DNA of 59,947 bases, taken from RGIG4608 sp045643885 (GTDB lineage Bacteria > Bacillota > Clostridia > Oscillospirales > CAG-272). The stretch covers positions 1 through 59,947 of the forward strand of contig JAZRFY010000033.1 of the NCBI GenBank assembly GCA_045643885.1. The letters are read 5' to 3'. The position numbers and the translations under genes were made by a program. Shown in pieces: positions 50,851 through 59,595 of the stretch. Below the pieces are notes generated by a model. The model was not told the DNA's origin and made no database searches. It was given only the letters and a program-made list of their open reading frames with translations. Position 1 is the first letter of the stretch, and each line of letters starts with the position of its first letter.

Positions 50851-50962
50851 AACTCTCAAAAAAACGATTGAAAAAGGAAACTAAACTATGAAAAACACAA
50901 CGAAGAAAATAACGAGTATTTTGCTTGTTTTGACGATTGTTTTGTCGTGCTTTGCATTTGTT
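50829..50962 (+). repeat. Duplicated lipoprotein 5' module, copy 2
   Basis: Second copy of the 49961-50094 block; it covers the last codons of the first lipoprotein and the first 25 codons of the second. Confidence 0.8.
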
Positions 50963-51892
50963 GGGTGTGCTTGGACAGAATTTATTAATCCAACAAATAA
51001 TACTTCATCTTCTACAACAAAGAAAAAGCCTTACGCGAAAGATGTAGAGATTAATAATGGTATGGGCTTCACAGAGCAAGACAAGGATTTTGTTAAGTTT
51101 ATGTATGATAGGGGAGTATTATCAACTCCACCATATATTGAGTTTGTATATACCTTCGGGGATTTTGTGGAAAGAAACGTAATACGTAATAACGATGCGT
51201 CTTTTTACAGAGTCGATATTAATCTGAATCAAAAGCCGTATTTTATTGCCGCTTATTCACCTGATTCTGTAGAATCGGGATTGACACCTGTTTTCAGCTT
51301 GAAGGAAGGATGGTTAGGAAACATAACTTGGCATAAATTTTACGATTATGACACTATTCCCGATAAGATTGACGATTTGGTCTTGCGCGGAGTATACGCA
51401 ATGTACGAATGCACTATACAAAGAGACGTGATGAATAACAAGGAATATAATATCAGCGCGACATATTTTATTCCGTTGACAGACGGATATAGTGACGCTA
51501 TTGCAGATATGAATTTCTTATATGGATTAACCGATTCGGTTTTGTGGTATGCTGAGAAACAGGAGATTGAAAACCATTATCCTTTATTTGTCCAAGCAAG
51601 AATAAATGTAGCATATACTTACTGCGACTATAAAGATATGTTTGGATTGTATGTCGATGGCTCCGGTGTTGAATATGTAATGTTCGATTATTGTATTTCT
51701 GTAGAGGAAAAAAATGAATTTGGGCTCGAAAAATTCCAATATGAGTTGGATTCTCTTTATGATGAAATGGCTCCTTATATGATTCGTAATGAAAGCCTTG
51801 ATCAATATTCAAGCGATGATCAATACTCAAATATGATATATTATATCAAGCTTTCTGATTTGTTGAATATTATATCTATTCTCTCAGAATAA
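50888..51892 (+). CDS. Predicted lipoprotein, second of a duplicated pair
   Basis: A 334-residue exported protein. The signal peptide is almost the same as in the previous gene, with lipobox FVGC, followed by a Ser/Thr/Lys-rich linker (NTSSSTTKKKP). The mature domain is mixed alpha/beta and rich in Tyr and Asp, without a family I recognise. It is 37 bases after the first gene and ends in a terminator, so the two form an operon unit. Confidence 0.78.
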   Translation: MKNTTKKITSILLVLTIVLSCFAFVGCAWTEFINPTNNTSSSTTKKKPYAKDVEINNGMGFTEQDKDFVKFMYDRGVLSTPPYIEFVYTFGDFVERNVIRNNDASFYRVDINLNQKPYFIAAYSPDSVESGLTPVFSLKEGWLGNITWHKFYDYDTIPDKIDDLVLRGVYAMYECTIQRDVMNNKEYNISATYFIPLTDGYSDAIADMNFLYGLTDSVLWYAEKQEIENHYPLFVQARINVAYTYCDYKDMFGLYVDGSGVEYVMFDYCISVEEKNEFGLEKFQYELDSLYDEMAPYMIRNESLDQYSSDDQYSNMIYYIKLSDLLNIISILSE

Positions 51893-51921
51893 AAGCAAGT
51901 TGTTAAATCAATGAAAGTTTT

Positions 51922-51950
51922 CACCCCGTCTTTTTGACGGGGTGCTTTTT
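51922..51950 (+). terminator. Terminator of the lipoprotein pair
   Basis: CACCCCGTC-TTTTT-GACGGGGTG followed by CTTTTTG. Confidence 0.85.
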
Positions 51951-52007
51951 GAAATGACGAATTTTGCGATTTGTGAGCAAAATAATATATAATATTATAT
52001 AAAAATA

Positions 52008-52036
52008 TTGACAAAAAAATATTTTTGTGTTAATAT
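52008..52036 (+). promoter_or_regulatory. Promoter of the ileS leader
   Basis: TTGACA, a 17-base spacer ending TGTGT, and TAATAT. Confidence 0.8.
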
Positions 52037-52059
52037 CTATCTTGGTAGTATATGTTTGG

Positions 52060-52290
52060 CTATGATAAAGACGGTGTTTTTTGAAGGGCTTGTAGAGAGC
52101 GCACGGCTGGTGAAAGTGCGCAGCGAGTAGAAAAATGCAAATCACTTTTGAGCCGATTGCTGACAATAACCTCAGGCAATCCGTATCTCTGCGTTAAAGA
52201 GTTCGAGTGGCATTTGATTCAAATGCAAGATGAGTGGTACCACGGTCTATTCCGTCTCATTGACCTTTTCGGTCGGTGAGGCGTTTTTTA
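52060..52290 (+). ncRNA. T-box leader, isoleucine-specific
   Basis: The leader before ileS has a stem I whose base pairs GGGCTT with GAGCC and a likely specifier ATC (Ile) at 52141-52143 followed by A. The T-box bulge is GAGTGGTACCACGG (52232-52245), a variant of AGGGTGGNACCGCG. The terminator CCGTCTCA...TGAGGCG with TTTTTT is at 52252-52290. Uncharged tRNA-Ile would stabilise the antiterminator and switch on ileS. Confidence 0.88.
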
Positions 52291-52325
52291 TTTTTATTAT
52301 GATAACAATTTAAAGGAGATATATT

Positions 52326-55121
52326 ATGGCAAAGGATTACACAAGTTCATTAAATCTTCCCAGCACTAAATTTGAGATGAGAGCAAATCTTCCCACAAGA
52401 GAGCCCCTCATGCTCGAATATTGGAACAGCATCGACCTCTACGGCAAGATGCAGGAGAATGCGAAGGGCAAGCCCACCTTCGTTGTTCACGACGGACCTC
52501 CATTCTCAAACGGAAATATCCACATGGGCACTTCACTTAATAAGATTCTTAAGGATTTCATCAACAAATCCAAGGTTATGGAGGGCTATCTTGTGCCCTT
52601 TACTCCCGGTTGGGACAACCACGGTATGCCCATCGAGAGTGCAATCATCAAGAAGAATAAGCTCGATAGAAAGAAGATGAGCATTTCCGACTTCCGCCGT
52701 CAGTGTCACGCGTTCGCACAGGACTACGTTGACATCCAGATGGGACAGTTCAAGCGCCTTGGCGTTGTTGCAGACTGGGAGCATCCCTATATCACGATGA
52801 GCCCCGAGTTTGAATCAAGAGAGGTTCTCGTTTTCGGTGAAATGTTCAAGAAGGGCTACATCTATAAGGGACTCAAGCCCGTTTACTGGTGCCCCAAGGA
52901 CGAAACGGCTCTTGCAGAGGCTGAAATCGAGTATAAGACAGATAAGTGTACGTCTATCTACGTTAAGTTCAGAGTTAACGACGATAAGGGCGTTCTTGAC
53001 GGCATCTGCGATAAGAACAACACTTATTTCATCATTTGGACAACAACAACGTGGACACTTCCCGGCAACCTTGCGATCGCGCTCAATCCCGATGAGGATT
53101 ACGTAGTTGCAAAGGCGGAAAACGGTGAGTGCTACATCGTTGCCGAGGCTCTTCTTCCCAAGACAATGGAAGAGGGCAAGATCGAAAATTACGAGGTTCT
53201 TGCTAAGATGCCCGGACGTAATTTCGAATATATGAAGGCTCAGCATCCCTTCCTTGAAAGAGAGAGCCTTGTCTGCACAGCTGATTACGTTACTATGGAT
53301 AGTGGTACAGGCTGTGTTCATACAGCTCCCGGCTTTGGCGCAGACGACTATCAGACATGCCAGAGATACGGCATCGATATCATCGTTCCCGTTGACGATC
53401 GTGGCTATCAGACAAAGGACGCAGGCAAGTTTGCAGGTCTTTACTATGAGGAATCCAACAAGGCCATCCTTGACGATATGGTTGAGAGTGGCGCACTCTT
53501 TGCATCCAAGGAATTCGAGCACGAATATCCTCACTGCTGGAGATGTAAGAATCCCATCATCTTCCGTGCAACTCCTCAGTGGTTCTGCTCGGTAGACGCG
53601 TTCAAGGATGATGCAGTTGAAGCATGCAAGGGCGTTCAGTGGCTTCCCGAGTGGGGTGGCGACAGAATGGAGCAGATGATCAGAGAAAGAGCCGACTGGT
53701 GTATCTCCCGTCAGCGTCAGTGGGGACTTCCCATTCCCGTATTCTATTGCGAGGACTGTGGCGAGCCCATCTGTAACGATGAAACGATCAAGAGAATTTC
53801 CGAGATCTTCGGCAAAGAGGGTTCAAACGCATGGTTTGATAAGGAAGCAAGTGAGCTTCTTCCCGAGGGCTTTGTATGTCCTCATTGCGGTGGCGTTCAC
53901 TTCACAAAGGAACACAACACACTTGACGGTTGGTTCGACTCCGGTTCATCCCACTTCTGCGCACCCGACCTCTACCGTGAAGTTGGCACACCTGCCGACG
54001 TATACCTTGAGGGCGCAGACCAGTATAGAGGCTGGTTCCAGTCATCCCTTCTTACAGCAGTTGGCGCAGTAGGCTGTGGCGCACCCTTTAAGACAGTTCT
54101 TACTCACGGTTGGGTAGTTGACGGCGAGGGTAAGGCAATGCATAAGTCCCTTGGCAACTCCATCGCTCCCGAAGAGATGGTAGGCAAATACGGTGCAGAC
54201 CTTGTTCGTCTTTGGGTTGCATCCAGTGACTATCGCGTTGACGTTCGCGTTTCCGACAATATCTTCAAGCAGCTTTCTGAAACGTACAGAAAGATCAGAA
54301 ATACAAGCAGAATCATTCTTGCTAACCTTAACGATTTCAATCCCGATACCGATATGGTTGCTATCGAGGACCTTTACGAGATCGATAAGTGGGCACTTAG
54401 CCGTCTTAATAACCTTGCAGCAACAATCCGCAAGGGATATGACACATTCGAGTTCCACACAGTTTACCATAGCGTAAACAACTTCTGCACAAACGATCTC
54501 TCCAAGCTCTTCATCGATATCACAAAGGATAGAGTTTACGTTGAAAAGAGCGATAGCCTTGCAAGAAGAAGTGCACAGACTGCAATGTATCTCATCATCT
54601 CCGGCATGACAAGACTCATCGCACCCATGCTCTCCTTCACAGCAGAGGAGATCTGGCAGGCAATGCCTCACACGTCAAGTGAAAATAAGGAAAGCGTATT
54701 CCTTAACTTGATGCCCGAGTATACTGAAGAAATGAGCTTTGGTGACATCAGTGAGCGTTGGAATAAGCTCTTTGAGCTTCGTGACGACGTTATGAAGGCA
54801 CTCGAGCTTGCGCGTGCATCCAAGCTCATCGGTAAGAGCCTTGATGCAAAGCTCACGATCTATACAACTAATGAAGAGCACAAGGCAGTTCTTGAGGGCT
54901 TTAAGAATGACCTTGCCACAGTATTTATCGTTTCAGCCGCATCCGTAGTTTCCGGTGAAGCACCCGAGGGCGCATTCTCCGAAACTGAAAGCGGAATCTC
55001 CGTTTTGGTTGAAAAGGCAGACGGACACAAGTGTGACCGTTGCTGGTCCTACTCAACAGAGGGCATTTTGGACGAAGAAGGCTTTATCTGCGAAAGATGC
55101 AGAAAAATTCTTGAAGCATAA
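52326..55121 (+). CDS. ileS: Isoleucyl-tRNA synthetase
   Basis: A 931-residue class I synthetase. The HIGH motif is GNIHMGTSL near 60; the KMSKS motif reads KAMHKSLGNS near 600, an unusual M-H-K-S form. The editing domain has the TTTWTLPGNLAI region, and the C-terminus carries a zinc finger CDRCW-CERCR. Size matches the bacterial type. GGAGA precedes the ATG. Controlled by the T-box leader and followed by lspA and rluD. Confidence 0.97.
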   Translation: MAKDYTSSLNLPSTKFEMRANLPTREPLMLEYWNSIDLYGKMQENAKGKPTFVVHDGPPFSNGNIHMGTSLNKILKDFINKSKVMEGYLVPFTPGWDNHGMPIESAIIKKNKLDRKKMSISDFRRQCHAFAQDYVDIQMGQFKRLGVVADWEHPYITMSPEFESREVLVFGEMFKKGYIYKGLKPVYWCPKDETALAEAEIEYKTDKCTSIYVKFRVNDDKGVLDGICDKNNTYFIIWTTTTWTLPGNLAIALNPDEDYVVAKAENGECYIVAEALLPKTMEEGKIENYEVLAKMPGRNFEYMKAQHPFLERESLVCTADYVTMDSGTGCVHTAPGFGADDYQTCQRYGIDIIVPVDDRGYQTKDAGKFAGLYYEESNKAILDDMVESGALFASKEFEHEYPHCWRCKNPIIFRATPQWFCSVDAFKDDAVEACKGVQWLPEWGGDRMEQMIRERADWCISRQRQWGLPIPVFYCEDCGEPICNDETIKRISEIFGKEGSNAWFDKEASELLPEGFVCPHCGGVHFTKEHNTLDGWFDSGSSHFCAPDLYREVGTPADVYLEGADQYRGWFQSSLLTAVGAVGCGAPFKTVLTHGWVVDGEGKAMHKSLGNSIAPEEMVGKYGADLVRLWVASSDYRVDVRVSDNIFKQLSETYRKIRNTSRIILANLNDFNPDTDMVAIEDLYEIDKWALSRLNNLAATIRKGYDTFEFHTVYHSVNNFCTNDLSKLFIDITKDRVYVEKSDSLARRSAQTAMYLIISGMTRLIAPMLSFTAEEIWQAMPHTSSENKESVFLNLMPEYTEEMSFGDISERWNKLFELRDDVMKALELARASKLIGKSLDAKLTIYTTNEEHKAVLEGFKNDLATVFIVSAASVVSGEAPEGAFSETESGISVLVEKADGHKCDRCWSYSTEGILDEEGFICERCRKILEA

Positions 55122-55132
55122 AGGAGAATATA

Positions 55133-55675
55133 ATGCTTTTGTGGCTTATAATCATAGCTGTAATAGTTTTTCTTGATCAGCTTACAAAATGGCTTACGGT
55201 AATAAACATCGATCTTGGTGAATCCGTTACCGTTATCGAAGGCTTTTTCAACTTTAAATACGTTAGAAACACAGGCGCTGCGTTCAGTATCTTTTCAGCT
55301 CCCGACCAAAGATGGATATTTATGACTGTGTCAACCATCGCAATCATTGCCATGTTCATTTATCTTTGGAAGAGCCGTAACGACAGCAAGCTTCTTTGCG
55401 TGTCACTCTCCTTCATCGTTGGTGGTGGCATAGGAAATATGGTCGACAGGACCATTCTTGGCTTTGTAGTTGACTTTCTTGATTTTATCATCTGGCACAC
55501 TCCCGAAGGAAGATATATCCACTTTGCAACGTTCAACGTGGCAGATACGTTCGTTTGCATAGGCGTTGGACTCTTCGCACTTAAGGTTATCCTTGATGAG
55601 ATCAAAGCGGCAAAGCATCAAAAGGCTGAAAAACTTGCTGACAGTATAGAAGAAAATGCAGAAATCGATAATTAA
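55133..55675 (+). CDS. lspA: Lipoprotein signal peptidase (signal peptidase II)
   Basis: A 180-residue membrane aspartic protease with four TM segments. DQLTKWLTV, NTGAAFSIF, GGGIGNMVDR and FNVADTFVCIG carry the conserved residues, including the two catalytic Asp. It cleaves the lipobox of the several lipoproteins predicted here. A charged C-terminal tail (IKAAKHQKAEKLADSIEENA) is longer than usual. Confidence 0.96.
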   Translation: MLLWLIIIAVIVFLDQLTKWLTVINIDLGESVTVIEGFFNFKYVRNTGAAFSIFSAPDQRWIFMTVSTIAIIAMFIYLWKSRNDSKLLCVSLSFIVGGGIGNMVDRTILGFVVDFLDFIIWHTPEGRYIHFATFNVADTFVCIGVGLFALKVILDEIKAAKHQKAEKLADSIEENAEIDN

Positions 55676-56603
55676 TTTGATAGAGAATGACGTCGGGCAG
55701 AGAATCGATACGATAGTTGCCGAAAGAGAACAAATTTCAAGATCGGCAGGAGCCAAGCTCGTTGAATCGGGTATGGTGCTTGTAAATTCAAAGCCCGTTG
55801 CCAAAAACTATAAGATAAGAGAGGGCGACGTGATCGAGGTCACGCACCCTGAGGTTGCCGAATGCGAGATAGTACCGCAAAACATTCCCATCGATATTGT
55901 CTACGAGGATAGTGATATCATCGTTATCAATAAGGAGTCTGGAATGGTGGTGCATCCCGCGGCAGGGAACCCCGACAAAACACTCGTCAATGCGCTTTTG
56001 TACCATTGTGGAGATTCACTCTCCGGCGTTGGTGGAGTGGCTCGTCCCGGTATCGTTCATAGAATCGATAAGGACACAAGCGGTCTTTTGGTCGTTGCTA
56101 AAAACGATGCTGCACATATATCACTTTCAGAGCAGCTTAAAACTCATTCCGTCAGCCGAGTTTATCACGCGATCGTGCTTGGTAATTTAAAAGAGCTTTC
56201 CGGTACGGTGGATGCTCCTATCGGGCGTCATCCCGTTGACAGAAAGAAGATGGCTGTTATCAAAAACGAGGATTATACCTCTCGCGAGGCTATAACACAC
56301 TATCGTGTTATAAAGAGATTTAACGGCTTTGATTACGTTCAGTGCGTGCTTGAAACGGGAAGAACACACCAGATAAGAGTGCATATGGCATATCTTGGGC
56401 ATCCACTCCTCGGTGACGAGGTCTACGGTGGCGCGAAAACGCGCTTTCAGGCGTTGCATAAGGATTGCATAGACGGTCAGTGCCTTCACGCGAAGGAATT
56501 GCACCTCACACATCCTAAAACTGACGAAAGAATGACCTTCACCTCTGAGCTTCCCGATAATTTCAAACGCGTCCTTGACTTGCTTGAAAAGACTTGCACG
56601 TAA
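55656..56603 (+). CDS. rluD: 23S rRNA pseudouridine synthase, RluD family
   Basis: 315 residues: an S4 RNA-binding domain (about 12-75, RIDTIVAEREQISRSAGAKL) and a catalytic domain with HRIDKDTSGLLVVAKN, whose Asp is the catalytic residue, and LETGRTHQIRVH. It modifies uridines of 23S rRNA helix 69 by family precedent. It overlaps the lspA end by 20 bases. The same helix is methylated by rlmH, also in this window. Confidence 0.93.
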   Translation: MQKSIINLIENDVGQRIDTIVAEREQISRSAGAKLVESGMVLVNSKPVAKNYKIREGDVIEVTHPEVAECEIVPQNIPIDIVYEDSDIIVINKESGMVVHPAAGNPDKTLVNALLYHCGDSLSGVGGVARPGIVHRIDKDTSGLLVVAKNDAAHISLSEQLKTHSVSRVYHAIVLGNLKELSGTVDAPIGRHPVDRKKMAVIKNEDYTSREAITHYRVIKRFNGFDYVQCVLETGRTHQIRVHMAYLGHPLLGDEVYGGAKTRFQALHKDCIDGQCLHAKELHLTHPKTDERMTFTSELPDNFKRVLDLLEKTCT

Positions 56604-56654
56604 TAGTATATCGGTCATAAATGGACAGGTTGCCTGTAACATAAGTAAAAAAAT

Positions 56655-56680
56655 AACCCAACGGAATTTCCGTTGGGTTT
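56655..56680. terminator. Shared terminator of rluD and gpmI
   Basis: AACCCAACGGA-AT-TTCCGTTGGGTT with A-rich left and T-rich right flanks; works in both directions. Confidence 0.85.
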
Positions 56681-56696
56681 TATTTTTGTCGTTTGA

Positions 56697-58355
56697 TTAT
56701 TTAACCTCAATGATGGATTCGTTCCAAACCTTTGGAGCTTCATAGCCGAGAAGGTTGACCATAGTAGCTGCAACGTTTGCAAGACCGAACTGACCGTTGT
56801 CTGCCTTGACCGTGTAATTTTCAGAATAGAAATTATCATAGATGATGCAGGGAACGGGATTGAGTGTGTGGCTTGTTTTTGACTTGAAGGAGCCGTCCTT
56901 TTCGGGCTTGGGCTGCTTTGTCTTCTTGTCCATTTCATACATCTCGTCTGCGTTTCCGTGGTCGGCAGTGATGAGAGCCACGCCGTGAAGCTTGTCAACT
57001 ACGTCGATGATTCTCTTGAGCTGAAGGTCGAGAGCTTCCATAGAGCAACGTGTTGCCTGAAGGTTACCTGTGTGACCTACCATGTCGCCGTTGGGGAAGT
57101 TAACGCGAAGGTATGTGTACTTTCCGCTTTCAAGACATTCGATGAGCTTGTCAGTGATTTCTGCACACTTCATCCAGGGTCTTTGCTCGAAGGGAACAAC
57201 GTCAGAGGGAATTTCGATATATGTTTCAAGCTCCTCAGAGAACTTGCCACTCTTGTTTCCGTTCCAGAAGTATGTTACGTGACCGTACTTTTGTGTTTCG
57301 GAGATAGCAAGCTGACTAACACCTGTGTTTGTGAGGTATTCACCGAGAGTGTTTGTGATTTCGGGGGGATTTACAAGATACTTTGAGGGGATGTGAAGGT
57401 CGCCATCATATTCAAGCATACCTGCGTATACAACGGAGGGAACGCGAACTCTGTCAAACTTGTCGAAGTCTGCGCCACCTTCAAATGCCTTTGAGATCTC
57501 AATTGAACGGTCGCCACGGAAGTTGTAGAAGATAACGCTGTCACCGTCGTTGATAGTGCCTACGGGAGTGCCGTTTTCAGCAATTACGAAGGGAGGGAGA
57601 TCCTGGTCGATAACCTTGTATTCTGCACGGTAAGCCTCAACTGCCTCGTGAGCATTTGCAAACTGACGTCCTTCACCGAGAACGTGAGTCTTCCAACCAA
57701 GGTCAACCATAGCCCAGTTAGCCTCGTATCTGTCCATAGTGATCTTCATTCTGCCACCGCCACTTGCAATGCGAGCGTCAAAGCCCTCACCGTTAAGACC
57801 TGCAAGGAATGCTTCAAAGGGATCGATGTATTCAAGAGCACTTGTTTCACCAACGTCACGTCCGTCGATAAGAACGTGGATTCTTACTGTGCTAACGCCC
57901 TCTTCCTTAGCCTGTGCAAGCATTGCCTTAAGGTGATCGATGTGGGAGTGAACGTTACCGTCAGAGAAAAGACCGATAAAGTGAAGTGTTGAATCGTTTG
58001 TCTTAACGTTAGAGATAAGCTCGCACCATGTGTCAGAGGTAAACATCTTCTTGCTTTCGATGGAGTTGGAAACGAGCTTTGCACCCTGCGCAAACACCTG
58101 ACCTGAGCCAAGCGCGTTGTGACCAACCTCTGAGTTACCCATATCGTCATCGGAGGGAAGACCTACTGCTGTTCCGTGAGCCTTGAGGGAAACCATGGGG
58201 TACTTTGCCATGAGCATATCGAGTGTGGGAGTATAAGCTCCTGCCACTGCGTTAGAGATTGTATCGGGAGCAAGACCAACACCGTCCATAACGATAGTGA
58301 GAACGGGACCTTTAACTCCTTCAAATGAATTCAATTTGTTAAGAGATTTGTTCAT
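56697..58355 (-). CDS. gpmI: 2,3-bisphosphoglycerate-independent phosphoglycerate mutase
   Basis: A 552-residue, two-Mn enzyme of the alkaline phosphatase superfamily, converting 3- to 2-phosphoglycerate. The metal/nucleophile motif is DDDMGNSEVGHNALG with the active serine; DGRDVGETSALEYI, FYNFRGDRSIEISKA, NFPNGDMVGHTGN and ITADHGNADEM are conserved. About 40 residues longer than the usual 510. GGAGG precedes the ATG; its own promoter is upstream. Confidence 0.97.
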   Translation of the reverse strand: MNKSLNKLNSFEGVKGPVLTIVMDGVGLAPDTISNAVAGAYTPTLDMLMAKYPMVSLKAHGTAVGLPSDDDMGNSEVGHNALGSGQVFAQGAKLVSNSIESKKMFTSDTWCELISNVKTNDSTLHFIGLFSDGNVHSHIDHLKAMLAQAKEEGVSTVRIHVLIDGRDVGETSALEYIDPFEAFLAGLNGEGFDARIASGGGRMKITMDRYEANWAMVDLGWKTHVLGEGRQFANAHEAVEAYRAEYKVIDQDLPPFVIAENGTPVGTINDGDSVIFYNFRGDRSIEISKAFEGGADFDKFDRVRVPSVVYAGMLEYDGDLHIPSKYLVNPPEITNTLGEYLTNTGVSQLAISETQKYGHVTYFWNGNKSGKFSEELETYIEIPSDVVPFEQRPWMKCAEITDKLIECLESGKYTYLRVNFPNGDMVGHTGNLQATRCSMEALDLQLKRIIDVVDKLHGVALITADHGNADEMYEMDKKTKQPKPEKDGSFKSKTSHTLNPVPCIIYDNFYSENYTVKADNGQFGLANVAATMVNLLGYEAPKVWNESIIEVK

Positions 58356-58398
58356 TATAGAACCTCCATATATAGAATATAAAATTTCACTACCTTAT

Positions 58399-58427
58399 AG
58401 TATAACTTTTTTTGATGAATTTTGCAA
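58399..58427 (-). promoter_or_regulatory. Promoter of gpmI
   Basis: TTGCAA, a 17-base spacer and TATACT on the minus strand. Confidence 0.65.
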
Positions 58428-58464
58428 TAGATTTTGAGAAAAAATAAATAATATTTTCACAAAC

Positions 58465-58493
58465 TTGACTTTTATCATTTTGTGGTGTATAAT
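58465..58493 (+). promoter_or_regulatory. Promoter of the Mrp gene
   Basis: TTGACT, a 17-base spacer and TATAAT. The apparent upstream extension of the Mrp frame lies within this promoter and so is not coding. Confidence 0.8.
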
Positions 58494-58539
58494 TACTTGG
58501 TTAAACAAAAACGTAATACCTTATGAAAGGAAAATATAT

Positions 58540-59373
58540 ATGTCAGAATGTACTCATAACTGTTCAAGCTGTTCACACAGCTGTCAGACAAAGTCCAAGC
58601 AGGACTTTTTAGAGCCGATTAATGCAAAATCAAAGATAAAGCACGTAATAGGAATCGTCAGCGGTAAGGGTGGTGTTGGTAAATCAATGGTTACCTCAAC
58701 CCTTGCAACTCTTATGCAAAGAGCAGGGTATAAGGTTGGTATCCTCGACGCCGATATCACAGGTCCTTCAATTCCCAAGGCATTTGGCGTGAGCGCAGGC
58801 GTTGACGGTGACGACGACGGAATGATTCCCCCCACAACAAAAACGGGCATCAAGATCATGAGTGTAAACCTTCTTTTGCCCGATGCTACAGCTCCCGTTG
58901 TGTGGAGAGGCCCCGTTATTGCAGGAACTGTAAAGCAGTTCTGGAGCGGCACTGTCTGGGGAGATCTCGACTACCTTTTCGTTGACTGTCCTCCCGGAAC
59001 AGGAGACGTGCCCCTTACGGTATTCCAAAGCATTCCCCTTGACGGAATCGTTATCGTTTCATCCCCCCAGGAGCTTGTTTCAATGATAGTTGAAAAGGCT
59101 GCCAATATGGCAAAGATGATGCAGGTCGACGTTCTCGGTCTCGTTGAAAATATGAGCTATGTGAAATGTCCCGATTGCGATAAGATCATCAAGATTTTCG
59201 GTGATAGCCATATCGAACAGATCGCCGATAAATACGGATATCCCTTGCTCGCGAAAATGCCCATCGATCCGAGCCTTGCAGCGCTTGTGGACGCAGGCTG
59301 CATCGAGGATATGAACGTGGATTATCTCAACGTGGCGATCGAGGCTTTAAAGTCAGCTAAAAACGTTAAATGA
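58540..59373 (+). CDS. Mrp/NBP35-family Fe-S carrier ATPase
   Basis: 277 residues from ATG at 58540 (GAAAGGA site). A cysteine-rich N-terminus (CTHNCSSCSHSC) is followed by the deviant Walker A GKGGVGKS, VGILDADITGPSIPK, DCPPGTGDVPLT and the C-terminal CPDC that bridges a cluster between subunits. It transfers Fe-S clusters to target proteins and may act downstream of SufCB at 4-6 kb. Confidence 0.92.
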   Translation: MSECTHNCSSCSHSCQTKSKQDFLEPINAKSKIKHVIGIVSGKGGVGKSMVTSTLATLMQRAGYKVGILDADITGPSIPKAFGVSAGVDGDDDGMIPPTTKTGIKIMSVNLLLPDATAPVVWRGPVIAGTVKQFWSGTVWGDLDYLFVDCPPGTGDVPLTVFQSIPLDGIVIVSSPQELVSMIVEKAANMAKMMQVDVLGLVENMSYVKCPDCDKIIKIFGDSHIEQIADKYGYPLLAKMPIDPSLAALVDAGCIEDMNVDYLNVAIEALKSAKNVK

Positions 59374-59379
59374 TCAATA

Positions 59380-59408
59380 AAACCACCTCGCATAGGGGTG
59401 GTTTTTTT
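59380..59408 (+). terminator. Terminator of the Mrp gene
   Basis: AAACCACCTC and GGGGTGGTTT form the stem, followed by TTTT. Confidence 0.85.
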
Positions 59409-59429
59409 ATGCGTTGTTTTTTATGAACA

Positions 59430-59446
59430 TTAGACACAATGTCTAA
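59430..59446. promoter_or_regulatory. Palindromic operator candidate
   Basis: TTAGACA-CAA-TGTCTAA, a perfect 7-bp inverted repeat. It lies after the Mrp terminator, 58 bases upstream of the next -35. No regulator is recognised. Confidence 0.45.
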
Positions 59447-59503
59447 AAAACACGGTGTGATTTGTCCATTGTAACGATTTTGTATTTATATATTATATAA
59501 CTA

Positions 59504-59532
59504 TTGACTTTGGATTTTTGTAGTCCTATAAT
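59504..59532 (+). promoter_or_regulatory. Promoter of the last gene
   Basis: TTGACT, a 17-base spacer and TATAAT. Confidence 0.8.
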
Positions 59533-59595
59533 ATTTGGTGCAAGGAATACTATGAGTATCTCTTGATTGAGTATAATATTAAAAGGAGACAAATA

